A stretch of DNA of 64,000 bases from Roseateles sp. (lineage in GTDB: Bacteria; Pseudomonadota; Gammaproteobacteria; Burkholderiales; Burkholderiaceae_C). Under the pieces are notes generated by a model. That model had not been told where the DNA came from. It searched no databases and saw only the letters and a list, made by a program, of their open reading frames with translations. A program made the position numbers and the translations under genes. The stretch's first letter is position 1; the number at the start of each line of letters is the position of its first letter. Shown here one piece after another: positions 24,818-34,664 of the stretch. The stretch spans positions 186,001 through 250,000 of the forward strand of contig JAFALK010000017.1 in NCBI GenBank assembly GCA_019234295.1, read 5' to 3'.

Positions 24818-26976
24818 TTCACCTTGAGCCGCCACGCATGCAGCAGCGGCTCCGTATAACCGCTCGGCTGCTCCAGCCCCTTGAATACCAGATCCAGAGC
24901 CGCCTGGAACGCCGCCCCCTGCGGGTTCGTCACCAGGCTCTTGTACGCCGGATCGCCCGCGTTCTGCCCGTCCACGACACCCGCCATGCGCGCGAAGGTT
25001 TCGCGCACCTGGGCTTCGCTCACGACGCCGTGGAGCAGCCAGTTGGCAATGTGCTGGCTGGAGATGCGCAGGGTCGCGCGGTCTTCCATGAGGCCAATGT
25101 TGTGGATGTCGGGCACCTTGGAGCAGCCCACTCCCTGGTCCACCCAGCGCACCACGTAGCCGAGGATGCCCTGGACGTTGTTGTCGAGTTCCTGCTGGCG
25201 TTCGGCGGCCGACCAGCAGGGCTGGGCCACAACCGGGATCTGCAGCAGCTTGTCGAGCAGGGCATCTCGCTCGGCATCGGCGTCGATCTTTTCGAGCTCC
25301 TGCTGGACGGCGGCCACGTCGACCTGGTGGTAGTGCAGCGCGTGCAGAGTCGCGGCCGTCGGTGATGGCACCCAGGCGGTGTTGGCGCCGGCCTTGGGGT
25401 GCGCGATCTTCTGCTCCAGCATGGCGGCCATCAGGTCGGGCATGGCCCACATGCCCTTGCCGATCTGAGCACGGCCGCGAAGGCCGCAGGACAGGCCTGT
25501 CAGCACATTGCCGCGCTCGTAGGCCTGGATCCAGGCGCTGGTCTTCATGTCGCCCTTGCGCAGCATGGGTCCGGCCTGCATGGCGGTGTGCATCTCGTCC
25601 CCAGTGCGGTCAAGGAAGCCTGTGTTGATGAAGGCCACGCGGCTCGCCGCGGCGGCGATGCAGGCCTTGAGGTTGACGCTGGTGCGGCGCTCCTCATCCA
25701 TGATGCCGAGCTTGACCGTGCTGTCGGGCAAGCCCAGCAGTTGCTCCACGCGGCTGAAGAGTTCGGCGGCGAAGGCCACCTCAGCCGGGCCGTGCATCTT
25801 CGGCTTGACGATATAGACCGAGCCGGTGCGCGAGTTGCCACGGCGCTTGAGGTCATGCAAGGCGATCGTGGTCGTGATGACCGCATCCATGATGCCCTCG
25901 GGGATCTCGCCGCCGTTGCCCAGCAAGATGGCCGGGTTCGTCATCAGGTGGCCGACATTGCGCACGAACATCAGTGAGCGGCCGTGCAAGGTCACCGTGC
26001 CGCCATCAGGCGCGCTGTAGACACGATCGGCGTTGAGGCGACGCGTGATCGTCTTGCCGCCCTTGCTCAGCTCCTCGGTCAGCGTGCCCTTCAGGATGCC
26101 CAGCCAGTTGGCGTAGCCGAGGATCTTGTCCTCGGCATCGACGGCGGCCACGGAGTCTTCGAGGTCGAGGATGGTCGACAGGGCCGCCTCGAGCACCACG
26201 TCCGTCACGCCAGCCGCGTCGCTCTTGCCAATGGCCGTGGAGCGGTCGATGCAAACGTCAAGATGCAGGCCATGGTGGCGCAGCAGGACGGACGAAGGCG
26301 CATCGGCGGCGCCCTGATAACCGGCGAACTGAGCGGCATCGCGCAGGCCAGTGCTCGTAGCGCCCAACTGCACGACGAGCTTGCCGGATTCCACGCGGTA
26401 AGCCGTCGCGTCGCGGTGCGAGCCGCTCGCCAGCGGCGCGGCCTGGTCCAGCACCTGGCGTGCGAAGGCAATCACCTTGGCGCCGCGCGCGGGGTTGTAG
26501 CCTTGGCCCTTCCCTGCGCCACCGTCCTCAGAGATCACGTCCGTTCCGTAGAGCGCGTCGTAGAGAGAACCCCAGCGCGCATTTGCAGCGTTCAGTGCGT
26601 AGCGTGCGTTGAGGATGGGCACAACGAGCTGGGGACCGGCCTGGACCGCCAGTTCGGCATCGACATTGGCGGTCGTCGCCAGCACCTTCGCCGGCACGGG
26701 CACAAGGTAGCCGAGCCGCTCGAGCATGGCGCGATAGGCCGGCATGTCTGCGATGGGGCCGGGATGGGCGCGATGCCATGCATCGAGTTCGGTCTGCAGG
26801 CGATCGCGCTCGGCGAGCAAGGCGGCATTCCTCGGTGCCAGGTCGTGGACGAGGGCGTCGAAGCCGGACCAGAAGGCGGCGCTATCGATGCCGGTGCCCG
26901 GCAGGACCTGATCTTCGATGAAGCGGTAGAGCGGCGTCGCGATCTGCAGGCGATGGAGGCGGATGCGGGCGGTCAT
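24802..26976 (-). CDS. glcB: Malate synthase G
   Basis: The 724-residue single-chain enzyme condenses glyoxylate with acetyl-CoA to malate. Length and motifs are those of isoform [16 protein letters not shown], the Mg/glyoxylate site segments [10 protein letters not shown] and [30 protein letters not shown], and [13 protein letters not shown] carrying the catalytic Asp. GAGDA-type insertions seen in isoform A are absent. The ATG at 26976 follows GAGGA. It is divergent from a LysR gene; that regulator is the likely controller. With AceK in the window it supports growth through the glyoxylate route or on glycolate. Confidence 0.96.
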   Translation of the reverse strand: MTARIRLHRLQIATPLYRFIEDQVLPGTGIDSAAFWSGFDALVHDLAPRNAALLAERDRLQTELDAWHRAHPGPIADMPAYRAMLERLGYLVPVPAKVLATTANVDAELAVQAGPQLVVPILNARYALNAANARWGSLYDALYGTDVISEDGGAGKGQGYNPARGAKVIAFARQVLDQAAPLASGSHRDATAYRVESGKLVVQLGATSTGLRDAAQFAGYQGAADAPSSVLLRHHGLHLDVCIDRSTAIGKSDAAGVTDVVLEAALSTILDLEDSVAAVDAEDKILGYANWLGILKGTLTEELSKGGKTITRRLNADRVYSAPDGGTVTLHGRSLMFVRNVGHLMTNPAILLGNGGEIPEGIMDAVITTTIALHDLKRRGNSRTGSVYIVKPKMHGPAEVAFAAELFSRVEQLLGLPDSTVKLGIMDEERRTSVNLKACIAAAASRVAFINTGFLDRTGDEMHTAMQAGPMLRKGDMKTSAWIQAYERGNVLTGLSCGLRGRAQIGKGMWAMPDLMAAMLEQKIAHPKAGANTAWVPSPTAATLHALHYHQVDVAAVQQELEKIDADAERDALLDKLLQIPVVAQPCWSAAERQQELDNNVQGILGYVVRWVDQGVGCSKVPDIHNIGLMEDRATLRISSQHIANWLLHGVVSEAQVRETFARMAGVVDGQNAGDPAYKSLVTNPQGAAFQAALDLVFKGLEQPSGYTEPLLHAWRLKVKAASS

Positions 26977-27061
26977 GTCGGAGATCCTCGTGGATGGAGC
27001 GATTGCTGCAAATTTATGCGAGAAGCCACCACCGATTCATGAACCTCCACGCAAGGAATAC

Positions 27062-27099
27062 TTGTGTTGTTTGCACAAATGAGTCTCAGATGGGTGCAA
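27062..27099. promoter_or_regulatory. Candidate LysR operator in the glcB-lysR gap
   Basis: The 154-base divergent gap holds two dyads: TTGTG-N7-CACAA (27062-27078) and TTGCAC (27072-27077) with GTGCAA (27094-27099), 16 bases apart. LysR regulators bind dyads with a T-N11-A core in such gaps and often overlap their own promoter. These are the only clear symmetric elements in the gap. Confidence 0.5.
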
Positions 27100-27130
27100 T
27101 TTAGGTTTCCAGATCGGCACAATCTGGCGC

Positions 27131-28042
27131 ATGGACCGGCTCAAGCAGATCGAATCGTTTGTCTCGGTGGCCGCCAAGGGCAGCCTCACGGCGGCCGCCC
27201 AGGCCGAGGGCGTAGCGCCTGCGGTGATGGGGCGGCGCATCGACGCGCTGGAGGCGCGCCTGGGCGTCAAGCTGTTGCTGCGGACCACGCGACGGCTGAC
27301 CCTGACCGCCGAAGGCACGGCCTTCTTGGAAGACTGCCAGCGCCTGCTGGCCGACCTGGCCGGCGCCGAGGCGGCCGTCAGCGCCGGGGGCCTCAAGGCC
27401 AGCGGGCACCTGCGCATCACGGCCCCGGCGGGCTTCGGGCGCCGCCATGTGGCGCCCTTGGTGCCCGATTTCCTGGCCGAGCACCCGGAGCTCAAGGTGT
27501 CGCTGAACCTCTCTGACCGGGTCGTGGACATCGTCAACGAGGGCTATGACTGCGCCGTGCGCGTGGGCGATCTGCCCGACTCCAGCCTCGTGAGCACCCG
27601 GCTGGCCGACAACCGGCGCCTGTGCGTGGGCTCACCCGGCTATCTCAAGCGCGCCGGCACGCCGCGGCACCCGGGCGAGCTCGCGCGGCACGCCTGCCTG
27701 ACGCTCTCGTCCGAGGCCAGCCAGACCCGCGGTTGGGCTTTTCTGGTCGAGGGCGAGGCAACCCACCTGCGGCCGCTGGGGCGGCTCGATTGCAGCGACG
27801 GCCAGGTTTTGCACGATTGGTGCCTGGCCGGCCTTGGGCTGGCCTGGCGCAGCACCTGGGAAGTGGATGCCGACATCGCAGCCGGACGGCTGGTCAGCGT
27901 GCTCGATGAATTCGCCGCGCCGCCCAACGGCATCTACGCCGTGTTCCCCCAGTCCAAGCACCTGCCTTTGAGGGTGAGGCTGTGGATCGACTTCTTGCGC
28001 GCGCGATACGCGCAAGCCACGTACTGGGCGCAGCGCTCATGA
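27131..28042 (+). CDS. LysR-family transcriptional regulator
   Basis: The 303-residue regulator has the N-terminal winged helix-turn-helix (MDRLKQIESFVSVAAKGSLT through LLLRTTRRLTLT) and a LysR substrate-binding domain from about residue 90 (GHLRITAPAGFGRRH, the IVNEGYDCAVRVGDLPDS pattern). It belongs by appearance to the large AaeR/DmlR-like group. The divergent position relative to glcB suggests control of malate synthase, possibly in response to glycolate/glyoxylate; this is inferred from position only. Confidence 0.92.
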   Translation: MDRLKQIESFVSVAAKGSLTAAAQAEGVAPAVMGRRIDALEARLGVKLLLRTTRRLTLTAEGTAFLEDCQRLLADLAGAEAAVSAGGLKASGHLRITAPAGFGRRHVAPLVPDFLAEHPELKVSLNLSDRVVDIVNEGYDCAVRVGDLPDSSLVSTRLADNRRLCVGSPGYLKRAGTPRHPGELARHACLTLSSEASQTRGWAFLVEGEATHLRPLGRLDCSDGQVLHDWCLAGLGLAWRSTWEVDADIAAGRLVSVLDEFAAPPNGIYAVFPQSKHLPLRVRLWIDFLRARYAQATYWAQRS

Positions 28043-28045
28043 AAA

Positions 28046-28066
28046 AGGCCCCGCGGCGCGGCGCCT
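28046..28066 (-). terminator. Rho-independent terminator of the psiF-like gene
   Basis: On the minus strand AGGC-G-CCGCG then CGCGG-G-GCCT form a GC-rich stem with one mismatch, followed directly by TTTTTC. It lies 20 bases after the stop codon at 28086. The stem also abuts the LysR stop on the other strand, but only the minus strand has the U run. Confidence 0.7.
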
Positions 28067-28085
28067 CGTGTGAAGCGCGTTCGCC

Positions 28086-28394
28086 TTACTTGCCAGCGTC
28101 GGCCACGCACTTCTTGGTGAAGCTGGTCTTGGCGGCGCCGTGCAGCTTCTTCTCAGCCGCCTTGGCATCGCAGGCCGCCTGAGCGCCGCTGTCCGCAGGA
28201 GCCGAAGCGGCTTCGGCGGGCTTGGCCGAGAGGCACTGGCTCATGAAGGCCTTGCGCTCGTCGCCCTTCTTGCCGGTGGCTTCCTTGTTGCAGCTGGCCA
28301 TCTTGTTCTGCTGCGCGGTATTTTCCTTGGCATGAACGCCCCCGGCGGTCAAGGCAAAAGCGGCAGCGGCAAGAACGGTGATCAGAGACTTCAT
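28086..28394 (-). CDS. PsiF repeat family protein
   Basis: The 102-residue periplasmic protein has a signal peptide (MKSLITVLAAAAFALTAGGVHA) and two PsiF repeats: one at NKMASCNKEATGKKGDERKAF, ending SQCL, and one at CDAKAAEKKLHGAAKTSF, ending KKC. Each repeat holds a pair of cysteines, probably forming disulfides. E. coli psiF is phosphate-starvation inducible, but no phosphate box was recognised here. The ATG at 28394 follows AAGGAAA. Function unknown. Confidence 0.88.
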   Translation of the reverse strand: MKSLITVLAAAAFALTAGGVHAKENTAQQNKMASCNKEATGKKGDERKAFMSQCLSAKPAEAASAPADSGAQAACDAKAAEKKLHGAAKTSFTKKCVADAGK

Positions 28395-28516
28395 AGTGCG
28401 TTTCCTTTGTAGGGTGGAGGGGGAATGGTCCGGCCATTCAAGCACGCCAACGCGGCAGCGACAAGACACGTTTACCGTTCGGCACATGTGCTTCTTTACT
28501 CCCTAGACTGAAGGGC

Positions 28517-29503
28517 ATGGGAACCGCGCGCCTGCAGCAGATCGACGCCTTGCGCGGCATCGCCGCCCTGGCTGTTGTGCTCTACCACTACAGCTACACC
28601 TTCCCCAAGTTCTACAACAAAGGTGCATCGGTACTTTTCACCGCGTCGTGGGGCTTTCTCGGCGTGCAGCTGTTCTTTCTGATCAGCGGCTTTGTCATCT
28701 TCATGACGCTCGAACGCACCCGGCGCGCCAGCGACTTCCTGGTCTCGCGCTTCTCGCGCCTGTACCCGACTTACTGGACCTGCATGCTGCTGACGACCGT
28801 CTTCGTAGCCTGGCTAGACCTGCCCCGGCTGCAGCTCGGTTGGCGCGAAACCTTGCTCAACTTGCTCATGTTCCAGGGCCTGCTCCATGTGCGCAACACC
28901 GATGGCGCCTACTGGACCCTGGCGGTCGAACTGCTCTTTTACGCCTGGGCGCTCGCGGCCTTCAGCCTCGGGCGCCTCGGCCAGCTGCGAGGCTGGCTAC
29001 TGCTGGCTCTGCTGCTGCGCCTTCTGCAGCACTTTGAGCCACTGACTCTGCCCACACGGCTGTCGACCGTCATGATCTTGCCCTTCGCACCCTGGTTCGC
29101 CTGCGGCATCGCCGTCTATGGTGTGGTTCGCGAGGGGCCGCGAGTGCGCCACCTCGGGCTGCTCGCCGCTGCAACGACAGCGATCGCGATTTGCGATGAC
29201 GCGAGGCTCGGCCTCGTGGCGCCCGCGCTGAGCCTGGCGCTGTACTTGGCCGGAACCGGCCGCCTGCCCTGGCTGAGCCGGCGCCCACTGCTGTGGCTGG
29301 GCCGGATCTCCTACCCACTCTATCTGGTGCACCAGTACATCGGCTATGCCCTGCTGCTGCAGCTGGACGCAGCCGGCGTGCCGATCGATTCGGCCATCTT
29401 GCTCGTGCTCGCCCTGATGCTCGCCACCGCAAGCCTGCTGCACAGCCTGATCGAGCAGCCGGCCATGGACTGGATTCGCGCTCGCTGGCGGCACAGGTCT
29501 TAG
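28517..29503 (+). CDS. Acyltransferase 3 family membrane protein (OafA/YrhL-like)
   Basis: The 328-residue integral membrane protein has about ten helices. QIDALRGIAALAVVLYHY near the N-terminus holds the conserved catalytic-type Arg and His of acyltransferase 3; FFLISGFVIFMTLERTR and SRFSRLYPTYW follow. Members add acetyl or other acyl groups to surface sugars or lipids. No glycosyltransferase or polysaccharide gene is adjacent, so the acceptor is unknown. The stop codon overlaps the convergent kinase gene by 4 bases. Confidence 0.9.
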   Translation: MGTARLQQIDALRGIAALAVVLYHYSYTFPKFYNKGASVLFTASWGFLGVQLFFLISGFVIFMTLERTRRASDFLVSRFSRLYPTYWTCMLLTTVFVAWLDLPRLQLGWRETLLNLLMFQGLLHVRNTDGAYWTLAVELLFYAWALAAFSLGRLGQLRGWLLLALLLRLLQHFEPLTLPTRLSTVMILPFAPWFACGIAVYGVVREGPRVRHLGLLAAATTAIAICDDARLGLVAPALSLALYLAGTGRLPWLSRRPLLWLGRISYPLYLVHQYIGYALLLQLDAAGVPIDSAILLVLALMLATASLLHSLIEQPAMDWIRARWRHRS

Positions 29504-30855
29504 CGCCGCGCCAGAGACTCCTGTGCCGCATGCAGGCGTCGCACCAGCACCTGGATGAAGGCACGGTCGAAACGGTGCTGGCATTCGGGGCTCAACAAGC
29601 CGAGTGACTCTGGCGTGAAGGAGATCGTCGTGCAGGAATCGCTCTTGACCTTGATGTCCGTGCTGTGCCGGCGCAGAGCGGGATTCGGCGCCAGGTACGC
29701 CATCTCACCCACCGACGTGCCCTGGCCCATGGTGGCCACGAGGTTGCCATCGCGCCAGACCTCCACGTCGCCTTGGGCGATGATGTGGAAGGTGTTGCCC
29801 TCCTGCCCCTTCTTGTAGAGCGCATGAGCGGGCGGGTAGCGACGCCAGCGCGCACGCCGCACCACCTCCCAGAGCTCCACGTCGCCGAAGTCGTCGAAGA
29901 ACTCCAGTTCGCGCAGCATGTTGAAGCGCTCGGAGTCCTTCACCTCGGAGAAGCGTGCTAGCGGCACATGCTGTTGCGAGACCAGCTCGGACAGGGCACG
30001 GCCGAAGGACTCCCAGTCCGCGTAACGCTCGCTCGGATGCTTGGCCAGGGCCTTGGCAATCACGGCGTCGAGCTCGGGGGTCACGCCGCCGCGCAGGCCA
30101 ACGAGCGAGGGCGCAGTCTGGTGGTAGATCTGGTGCATCAGCGCCATCTGGTTCGGAGCGTCGAAGGGCGCACGGCCGGAGATCAGGTGATAGAGCACGG
30201 CGCCGAGCGCGTAGATGTCGGCCCGCATGTCCACGTCGCCACCCTCGATCTGCTCGGGCGGCATATAGGCCAGCGAGCCCACACGATGGACCTGGGTGGC
30301 GTCGGACATCAGGTTCAGCGCCGAGCCAAAGTCGCTGACCTTCACATCGGTCACATAGCCTTGGGCATCGATCAGCGCCAGAAGGTTCGCCGGCTTCACG
30401 TCGCGATGGATCACGCCCTGGCGAAACACGTAGCTGAGTGCCATGGCGCACTTGAAGCCCAGTTCCACGATCTGGTCCAGAGGCAGCAGGCGGTCGCTGC
30501 GGCAGAAGTGCTTGAGCGTGACCCCGGGCACGTATTCCATGACGAGGTAGGGCGCGCCGGCATCGGGCACGGCATCCAGGATCTGCACCACGTTTGGGTG
30601 CTGGAGCTTGCCGGCCAGCGCCGCTTCCGCCGTGTAGAAGCGCAGGCCCACGTCGCCTTCGCCCTGGCTCCCGGCCCAAGCGCGCATGCGCTTGATCGCG
30701 ACCTCGGTCTTGTTGAAGGGGTCCTCGGCCAGGAAGACATCGCTGGTGGCCCCCTCCCCCAGTCGGCGCAAGACGCGGTACTTGCCGATCTGGGCCGGCA
30801 GGTCTGTGTCGGTCCGGGAAGCCGTGGTGTCAGGCGCACTCATCGACGCGATCAT
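29500..30855 (-). CDS. Ser/Thr protein kinase fused to a cyclic-nucleotide-binding domain
   Basis: The 451-residue protein has a Hanks-type kinase domain (about 25-295) with glycine loop GEGATS, Lys55, HRDVKPANLL (Asp152), DFG at 175-177, and MPPEQ replacing APE. After a short linker, residues about 325-445 form a cNMP/Crp-type domain: FGDVELWEVVRRARWRRYPP, GNTFHIIAQGDVEVWRDG, the phosphate-cassette-like SVGEMAYLAP and a nearby Arg pair. There is no transmembrane segment, unlike PknB-type kinases, so it is cytosolic. The kinase may be gated by a nucleotide; the ligand is unknown. The first ATG (30855) is preferred because AGGGG lies about 7 bases upstream. Confidence 0.88.
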   Translation of the reverse strand: MIASMSAPDTTASRTDTDLPAQIGKYRVLRRLGEGATSDVFLAEDPFNKTEVAIKRMRAWAGSQGEGDVGLRFYTAEAALAGKLQHPNVVQILDAVPDAGAPYLVMEYVPGVTLKHFCRSDRLLPLDQIVELGFKCAMALSYVFRQGVIHRDVKPANLLALIDAQGYVTDVKVSDFGSALNLMSDATQVHRVGSLAYMPPEQIEGGDVDMRADIYALGAVLYHLISGRAPFDAPNQMALMHQIYHQTAPSLVGLRGGVTPELDAVIAKALAKHPSERYADWESFGRALSELVSQQHVPLARFSEVKDSERFNMLRELEFFDDFGDVELWEVVRRARWRRYPPAHALYKKGQEGNTFHIIAQGDVEVWRDGNLVATMGQGTSVGEMAYLAPNPALRRHSTDIKVKSDSCTTISFTPESLGLLSPECQHRFDRAFIQVLVRRLHAAQESLARR

Positions 30856-30902
30856 AGCGGCGCCCCTGAGCCCGTCAGAGCGCCTGACTAGAATCCGGAC
30901 CC

Positions 30903-32600
30903 ATGATCCAAGCTAAGCAGGACCTGCTCGCCGCCCTTGCCGCGGCCATCCAGGAAGTCAGCCCCGGCGCCACTCTGGCCGCCGCCTTCGAATTGCCCAA
31001 GCAAGCCGCCCATGGCGACTTCGCCTGCACCGCCGCCATGCAGCTGGCCAAGCCGCTCAAGAAGAACCCTCGGGAAGTGGCGCAGGCCCTGATCGACGCG
31101 CTCAACGCCAAGCCGGCTTTCCAGCGCTGGGTGGACACGATGGAGATCGCCGGCCCCGGCTTCATCAACATCCGCCTCAAACCCGCCGCCAAGCAGGCGG
31201 TCGTGGCCGAAGTCCTGGCCGCCGCCGGCGCCTTCGGCACGCAGCCGGCGAACGGCCAGCACGTGATGGTCGAGTTCGTCTCGGCCAACCCGACCGGCCC
31301 GCTGCACGTGGGCCATGCGCGGCAAGCCGCCCTCGGAGACTCCCTGTGCCACCTCTTCGAGACCCAGGGCGCCGAGGTCACGCGCGAGTTCTACTACAAC
31401 GACGCCGGCGTGCAGATCGCCACCTTGGCCAGTAGCACACAATGCCGCCTGAAGGGCCTCAAGCCCGGCGACACCGATTGGCCCGAGGCCGCCTACAACG
31501 GCGACTACATCCAGGACATTGCCGACGCCTTCCTCCGCAAGGAGACCGTCAAGGCCGACGACCGCTCTTTCTCGGCCTCGGGTGACGTGAACGACCTCGA
31601 CGGCATCCGTCAGTTCGCCGTAGCCTATTTGCGCCACGAGCAGGACCTGGACCTGCAGGCCTTCGGCCTGAAGTTCGACAACTACTTCCTGGAGTCCAGC
31701 CTCTACACCTTGGGGCTCGTCGAGTCGGCCGTCGCAAAGATGGTGGCCTCGGGCAAGACTTACGAGGAAGGCGGCGCACTCTGGCTGCGCTCGACCGACT
31801 ACGGGGACGACAAGGACCGCGTGATGCGCAAGTCCGAGGGCGGCTACACCTACTTCGTACCCGATGTGGCCTATCACATCAACAAGTTCGAGCGCGGCTA
31901 CACCAAGTGCATCAACGTCCAGGGCACGGACCACCACGGCACCATCGCGCGCGTGCGCGGCGGCTTGCAGGCGGCCAACGTGGGCATCCCGCCAGGCTTC
32001 CCCGACTACGTGCTGCACAAGATGGTCACTGTCATGAAGGGCGGCGAAGAGGTCAAGATCTCCAAGCGCGCCGGCTCCTACGTGACCCTGCGCGACCTGA
32101 TCGACTGGACCAGCCGCGACGCGGTGCGCTTCTTCCTGATCAGCCGCAAGGCCGACACCGAGTTCACCTTCGACGTGGACCTTGCACTCAAGCAGAACGA
32201 CGAGAACCCAGTCTTCTACGTGCAGTACGCCCATGCGCGCATCTGCTCGATCATCCGTAATTGGGGCGGAGATGCCGCCACGCTGGCAGGCGCAGACCTG
32301 TCCCTGCTGAGTGCGCCGACCGAGGCCGCCCTGATGCTCAGGCTCGCCGAGTACCCGGCGATGCTCACGAGCGCAGCGCAGAACCTGGCCCCGCATGACG
32401 TGGCCTTCTATCTGCGCGACCTGGCCGGCAGCTTCCACAGCTACTATGCGGCCGAGCGCGTCCTCGACCAGACGCAGGAGCTGACGCGCGCGCGCATCGC
32501 CTTGCTGGAAGCCACGCGCCAGGTGATCCGCAACGCCCTGGCCGTGCTGGGCGTGAGCGCGCCCGACGAGATGACGCGTGAATTCGCAACGGAGAGCTGA
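30903..32600 (+). CDS. argS: Arginyl-tRNA synthetase
   Basis: The 565-residue class I synthetase has the N-terminal Add1 domain, the HIGH-type motif GPLHVGHAR (HVGH at 135-138), [12 protein letters not shown], and a KMSKS-type loop reading VKISKRAG. The C-terminal DALR anticodon-binding domain contains [11 protein letters not shown]. Length is normal. The next gene starts at the last base of its stop codon (TGATG), so the SPOR gene is coupled. Confidence 0.97.
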   Translation: MIQAKQDLLAALAAAIQEVSPGATLAAAFELPKQAAHGDFACTAAMQLAKPLKKNPREVAQALIDALNAKPAFQRWVDTMEIAGPGFINIRLKPAAKQAVVAEVLAAAGAFGTQPANGQHVMVEFVSANPTGPLHVGHARQAALGDSLCHLFETQGAEVTREFYYNDAGVQIATLASSTQCRLKGLKPGDTDWPEAAYNGDYIQDIADAFLRKETVKADDRSFSASGDVNDLDGIRQFAVAYLRHEQDLDLQAFGLKFDNYFLESSLYTLGLVESAVAKMVASGKTYEEGGALWLRSTDYGDDKDRVMRKSEGGYTYFVPDVAYHINKFERGYTKCINVQGTDHHGTIARVRGGLQAANVGIPPGFPDYVLHKMVTVMKGGEEVKISKRAGSYVTLRDLIDWTSRDAVRFFLISRKADTEFTFDVDLALKQNDENPVFYVQYAHARICSIIRNWGGDAATLAGADLSLLSAPTEAALMLRLAEYPAMLTSAAQNLAPHDVAFYLRDLAGSFHSYYAAERVLDQTQELTRARIALLEATRQVIRNALAVLGVSAPDEMTREFATES

Positions 32601-33226
32601 TGAGCAAGACGGGTGAAAAAGGTGGTTTCGGCCTCGGCCTGATCGTGGGCCTGCTGCTGGGCCTGGCCGTGGCGCTGGGTGTGGCGCTCTACGTCAACAA
32701 GGCGCCGGTTCCCTTCGTCAACAAGCTGCCTCAGCGCACCGCCGAGCAAGACAGCGAGGAGGCGCGTCGCAACCAAAACTGGGACCCGAACGCGCCCCTG
32801 GGCGGCAAAGCGGCTCGCCAGGCCGCCAGCGGCGTCGTCAGCCCGCCGCCCGCGGCGCAGGCGCAGGTGCTGGCACCGACTCCTGCGCCAGCTCCCGTGG
32901 CCGCCGCCGATGCGCACACGCCCAAGGCCGAAGCCGAGCCGGCCGCCTCCGCAACTGCGCCCACGCCGGCTGCGGCCGGCGGCACTGACCCTTTCATCTA
33001 CTTTGTCCAGGCCGGTGCCTACACGCGCCAGGAAGACGCCGAGCAGCAGCGCGCCAAGCTGGCGCTCGCCGGTTTCGTGACCAAGGTCACGGAAAAGGAA
33101 CAGTCGGGCCGCACCATTTATCGCGTGCGCAGCGGACCTTTCGAAACCCGCGACGAGGCCGATGCCCAGCAGCAGAAGCTGCAGGCCGACGGCATCGAGG
33201 CCAATCTGGTGCGCGTGCAGCGATGA
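32600..33226 (+). CDS. SPOR-domain membrane protein (FtsN-like)
   Basis: The 208-residue protein has a short cytoplasmic tail, one transmembrane helix (about 12-32), a Pro/Ala-rich periplasmic linker (about 35-132) and a C-terminal SPOR domain (IYFVQAGAYTRQEDAEQQ to GIEANLVRVQR). SPOR domains bind denuded septal peptidoglycan. Position behind argS is common for such genes in betaproteobacteria. It could be FtsN or a paralogue. Confidence 0.88.
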   Translation: MSKTGEKGGFGLGLIVGLLLGLAVALGVALYVNKAPVPFVNKLPQRTAEQDSEEARRNQNWDPNAPLGGKAARQAASGVVSPPPAAQAQVLAPTPAPAPVAAADAHTPKAEAEPAASATAPTPAAAGGTDPFIYFVQAGAYTRQEDAEQQRAKLALAGFVTKVTEKEQSGRTIYRVRSGPFETRDEADAQQQKLQADGIEANLVRVQR

Positions 33227-33293
33227 CGCCACGCTAATGCTGCGTTAAGGCTGCAACGTCCCAATCCAACCGTCTTCACAAGAAAGCCCTCCC

Positions 33294-33941
33294 ATGCTGC
33301 GTCGCGAGTTTTCCGCCCTGCTCGGCCTGTCGGCCTTGCCCACCCTCGCCTTGGCGCAGGGCACGCCCACCGAGGGCCGCCAGTTCACCCGCCTGAACTC
33401 GCCCCAGCCCACGCCGCCGGGCAAGATCGAGGTGGTGGAGTTCTTCCTCTACAGCTGCCCGCACTGCTATGCCCTGGACCCGTTCTTGCAGCAGTGGTCG
33501 CGCCAGGTGCCGGCGGACGTCAGCTTCAAGCGTGTTCATGGCGGCTTCAACGCCATGACCAAGCTGCTTCAGCGCCTGTTCTACACGCTCGAAGCGATGG
33601 GCCTCGAAGCCGCGCTGCACGAGCGTGTGTTCGCCGCCATCCACCTGCAGAACGCCGACATCAGCAGCGAGGACGGAATCATGAAGCTGGCCCAGGGCCT
33701 GGGCGTGGACATGAGCAAGTTCAAGCAGACCTGGCCCTCCTTCGGCGTCGTGAGCAAGTGCCAGACCGCCAACAAGGTCAGCGAGTCTTACCAGATCCAG
33801 AGGGTGCCCACGATCGCCGTCGGCGGCCGCTTCGTCACCTCGCCGGCCATGGCCGGTACGCCCGGAACCAGCGAGCAGCAGGCCGGCGCCGCGACGATTC
33901 CCGTCATCAATCACCTGATCGGCTTGTCGCGCGGCAAGTGA
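33294..33941 (+). CDS. dsbA: Thiol:disulfide interchange protein DsbA (first copy)
   Basis: The 215-residue periplasmic oxidase has a signal peptide (to LALAQG), the active site CPHC (Cys55, Cys58) and the cis-Pro loop RVPTIAVGG. It introduces disulfides into exported proteins and is re-oxidised by DsbB (not in the window). It follows the SPOR gene and is 4 bases upstream of a second dsbA gene. Confidence 0.93.
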   Translation: MLRREFSALLGLSALPTLALAQGTPTEGRQFTRLNSPQPTPPGKIEVVEFFLYSCPHCYALDPFLQQWSRQVPADVSFKRVHGGFNAMTKLLQRLFYTLEAMGLEAALHERVFAAIHLQNADISSEDGIMKLAQGLGVDMSKFKQTWPSFGVVSKCQTANKVSESYQIQRVPTIAVGGRFVTSPAMAGTPGTSEQQAGAATIPVINHLIGLSRGK

Positions 33942-33945
33942 GACG

Positions 33946-34596
33946 ATGCAACGACGCAACTGCCTGAGCCTGCTCGCCTTGGCGGCGGGCAGCCCGTTGG
34001 CCCTGGCCCAGGGCACGCCGCAAGAAGGTGTGGACTACCGCCGCCTGTCGCAGCCCCTGGCGACCAGCACGCCCGGCAAGATCGAGCTGATCGAGTTCTT
34101 CTGGTACGGCTGCCCGCACTGTTTCGTCTTCGATCCGGCGCTCAAGCAATGGCTGTCGGCCCTCCCGGCCGATGTGAGCTTCAGGCGTGTGCACGTGGGC
34201 TTCGGAGCCCTCCACCGCCTGCACCAGCGCTTTTTCTACGCGCTCGAGGCCCTGGGCCTCGAGGACACGCTTCATGATCGCGTCTTCAAGGCCTTCCATG
34301 TCGACAACGAGAACGTTGACAGCGACAACGCACTCCAGGCCCTGGCCATCAAGCTGGGCGTGGACGGGGCCAAGTTCCGCCAGGCCTGGGCATCCTTCGG
34401 CGTGCAGAGCAAGTGCATGCAGGCCACCCGGCTGTCCGAGGACTTCCGCATCGACGGCGTGCCCTCCCTGGGCATCGGCGGCCGTTTCCTGACGGCCCCC
34501 TCCATGGCAGGCCGCCGTGGCATGAGCGAACAGCAGATCGGCATGGCGGCGCTGCGCGTGACCGATTACCTGCTGGGACTGATGCGCCAAGGCTGA
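33946..34596 (+). CDS. dsbA: Thiol:disulfide interchange protein DsbA (second copy)
   Basis: This 216-residue paralogue of the preceding gene shares its whole layout: signal peptide (MQRRNCLSLLALAAGSPLALAQG), the motif WYGCPHCF (Cys56, Cys59), helical insert and cis-Pro loop GVPSLGIGG. Differences are concentrated around the active site (WYG versus LYS before CPHC) and in the cis-Pro neighbour (Ser versus Thr), positions that tune redox potential and substrate choice. A tandem duplication followed by divergence is the simplest origin. Confidence 0.92.
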   Translation: MQRRNCLSLLALAAGSPLALAQGTPQEGVDYRRLSQPLATSTPGKIELIEFFWYGCPHCFVFDPALKQWLSALPADVSFRRVHVGFGALHRLHQRFFYALEALGLEDTLHDRVFKAFHVDNENVDSDNALQALAIKLGVDGAKFRQAWASFGVQSKCMQATRLSEDFRIDGVPSLGIGGRFLTAPSMAGRRGMSEQQIGMAALRVTDYLLGLMRQG

Positions 34597-34664
34597 AATC
34601 TCCCGGCAAACCCGGCGGGCCGGCGGACTGGGCCTATAGAATGGCCTGCAAGAACTGTGCCGCC

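Noticed and set aside
31900-32100. VKISKRAG as a broken KMSKS motif in ArgS
   Set aside because: Arginyl-tRNA synthetases tolerate divergent KMSKS loops, and all other motifs are intact.
34635-34640. TATAGA as a promoter for lptA
   Set aside because: No -35 box is visible at suitable spacing and the dsbA genes lie just upstream, so a separate promoter is not supported.
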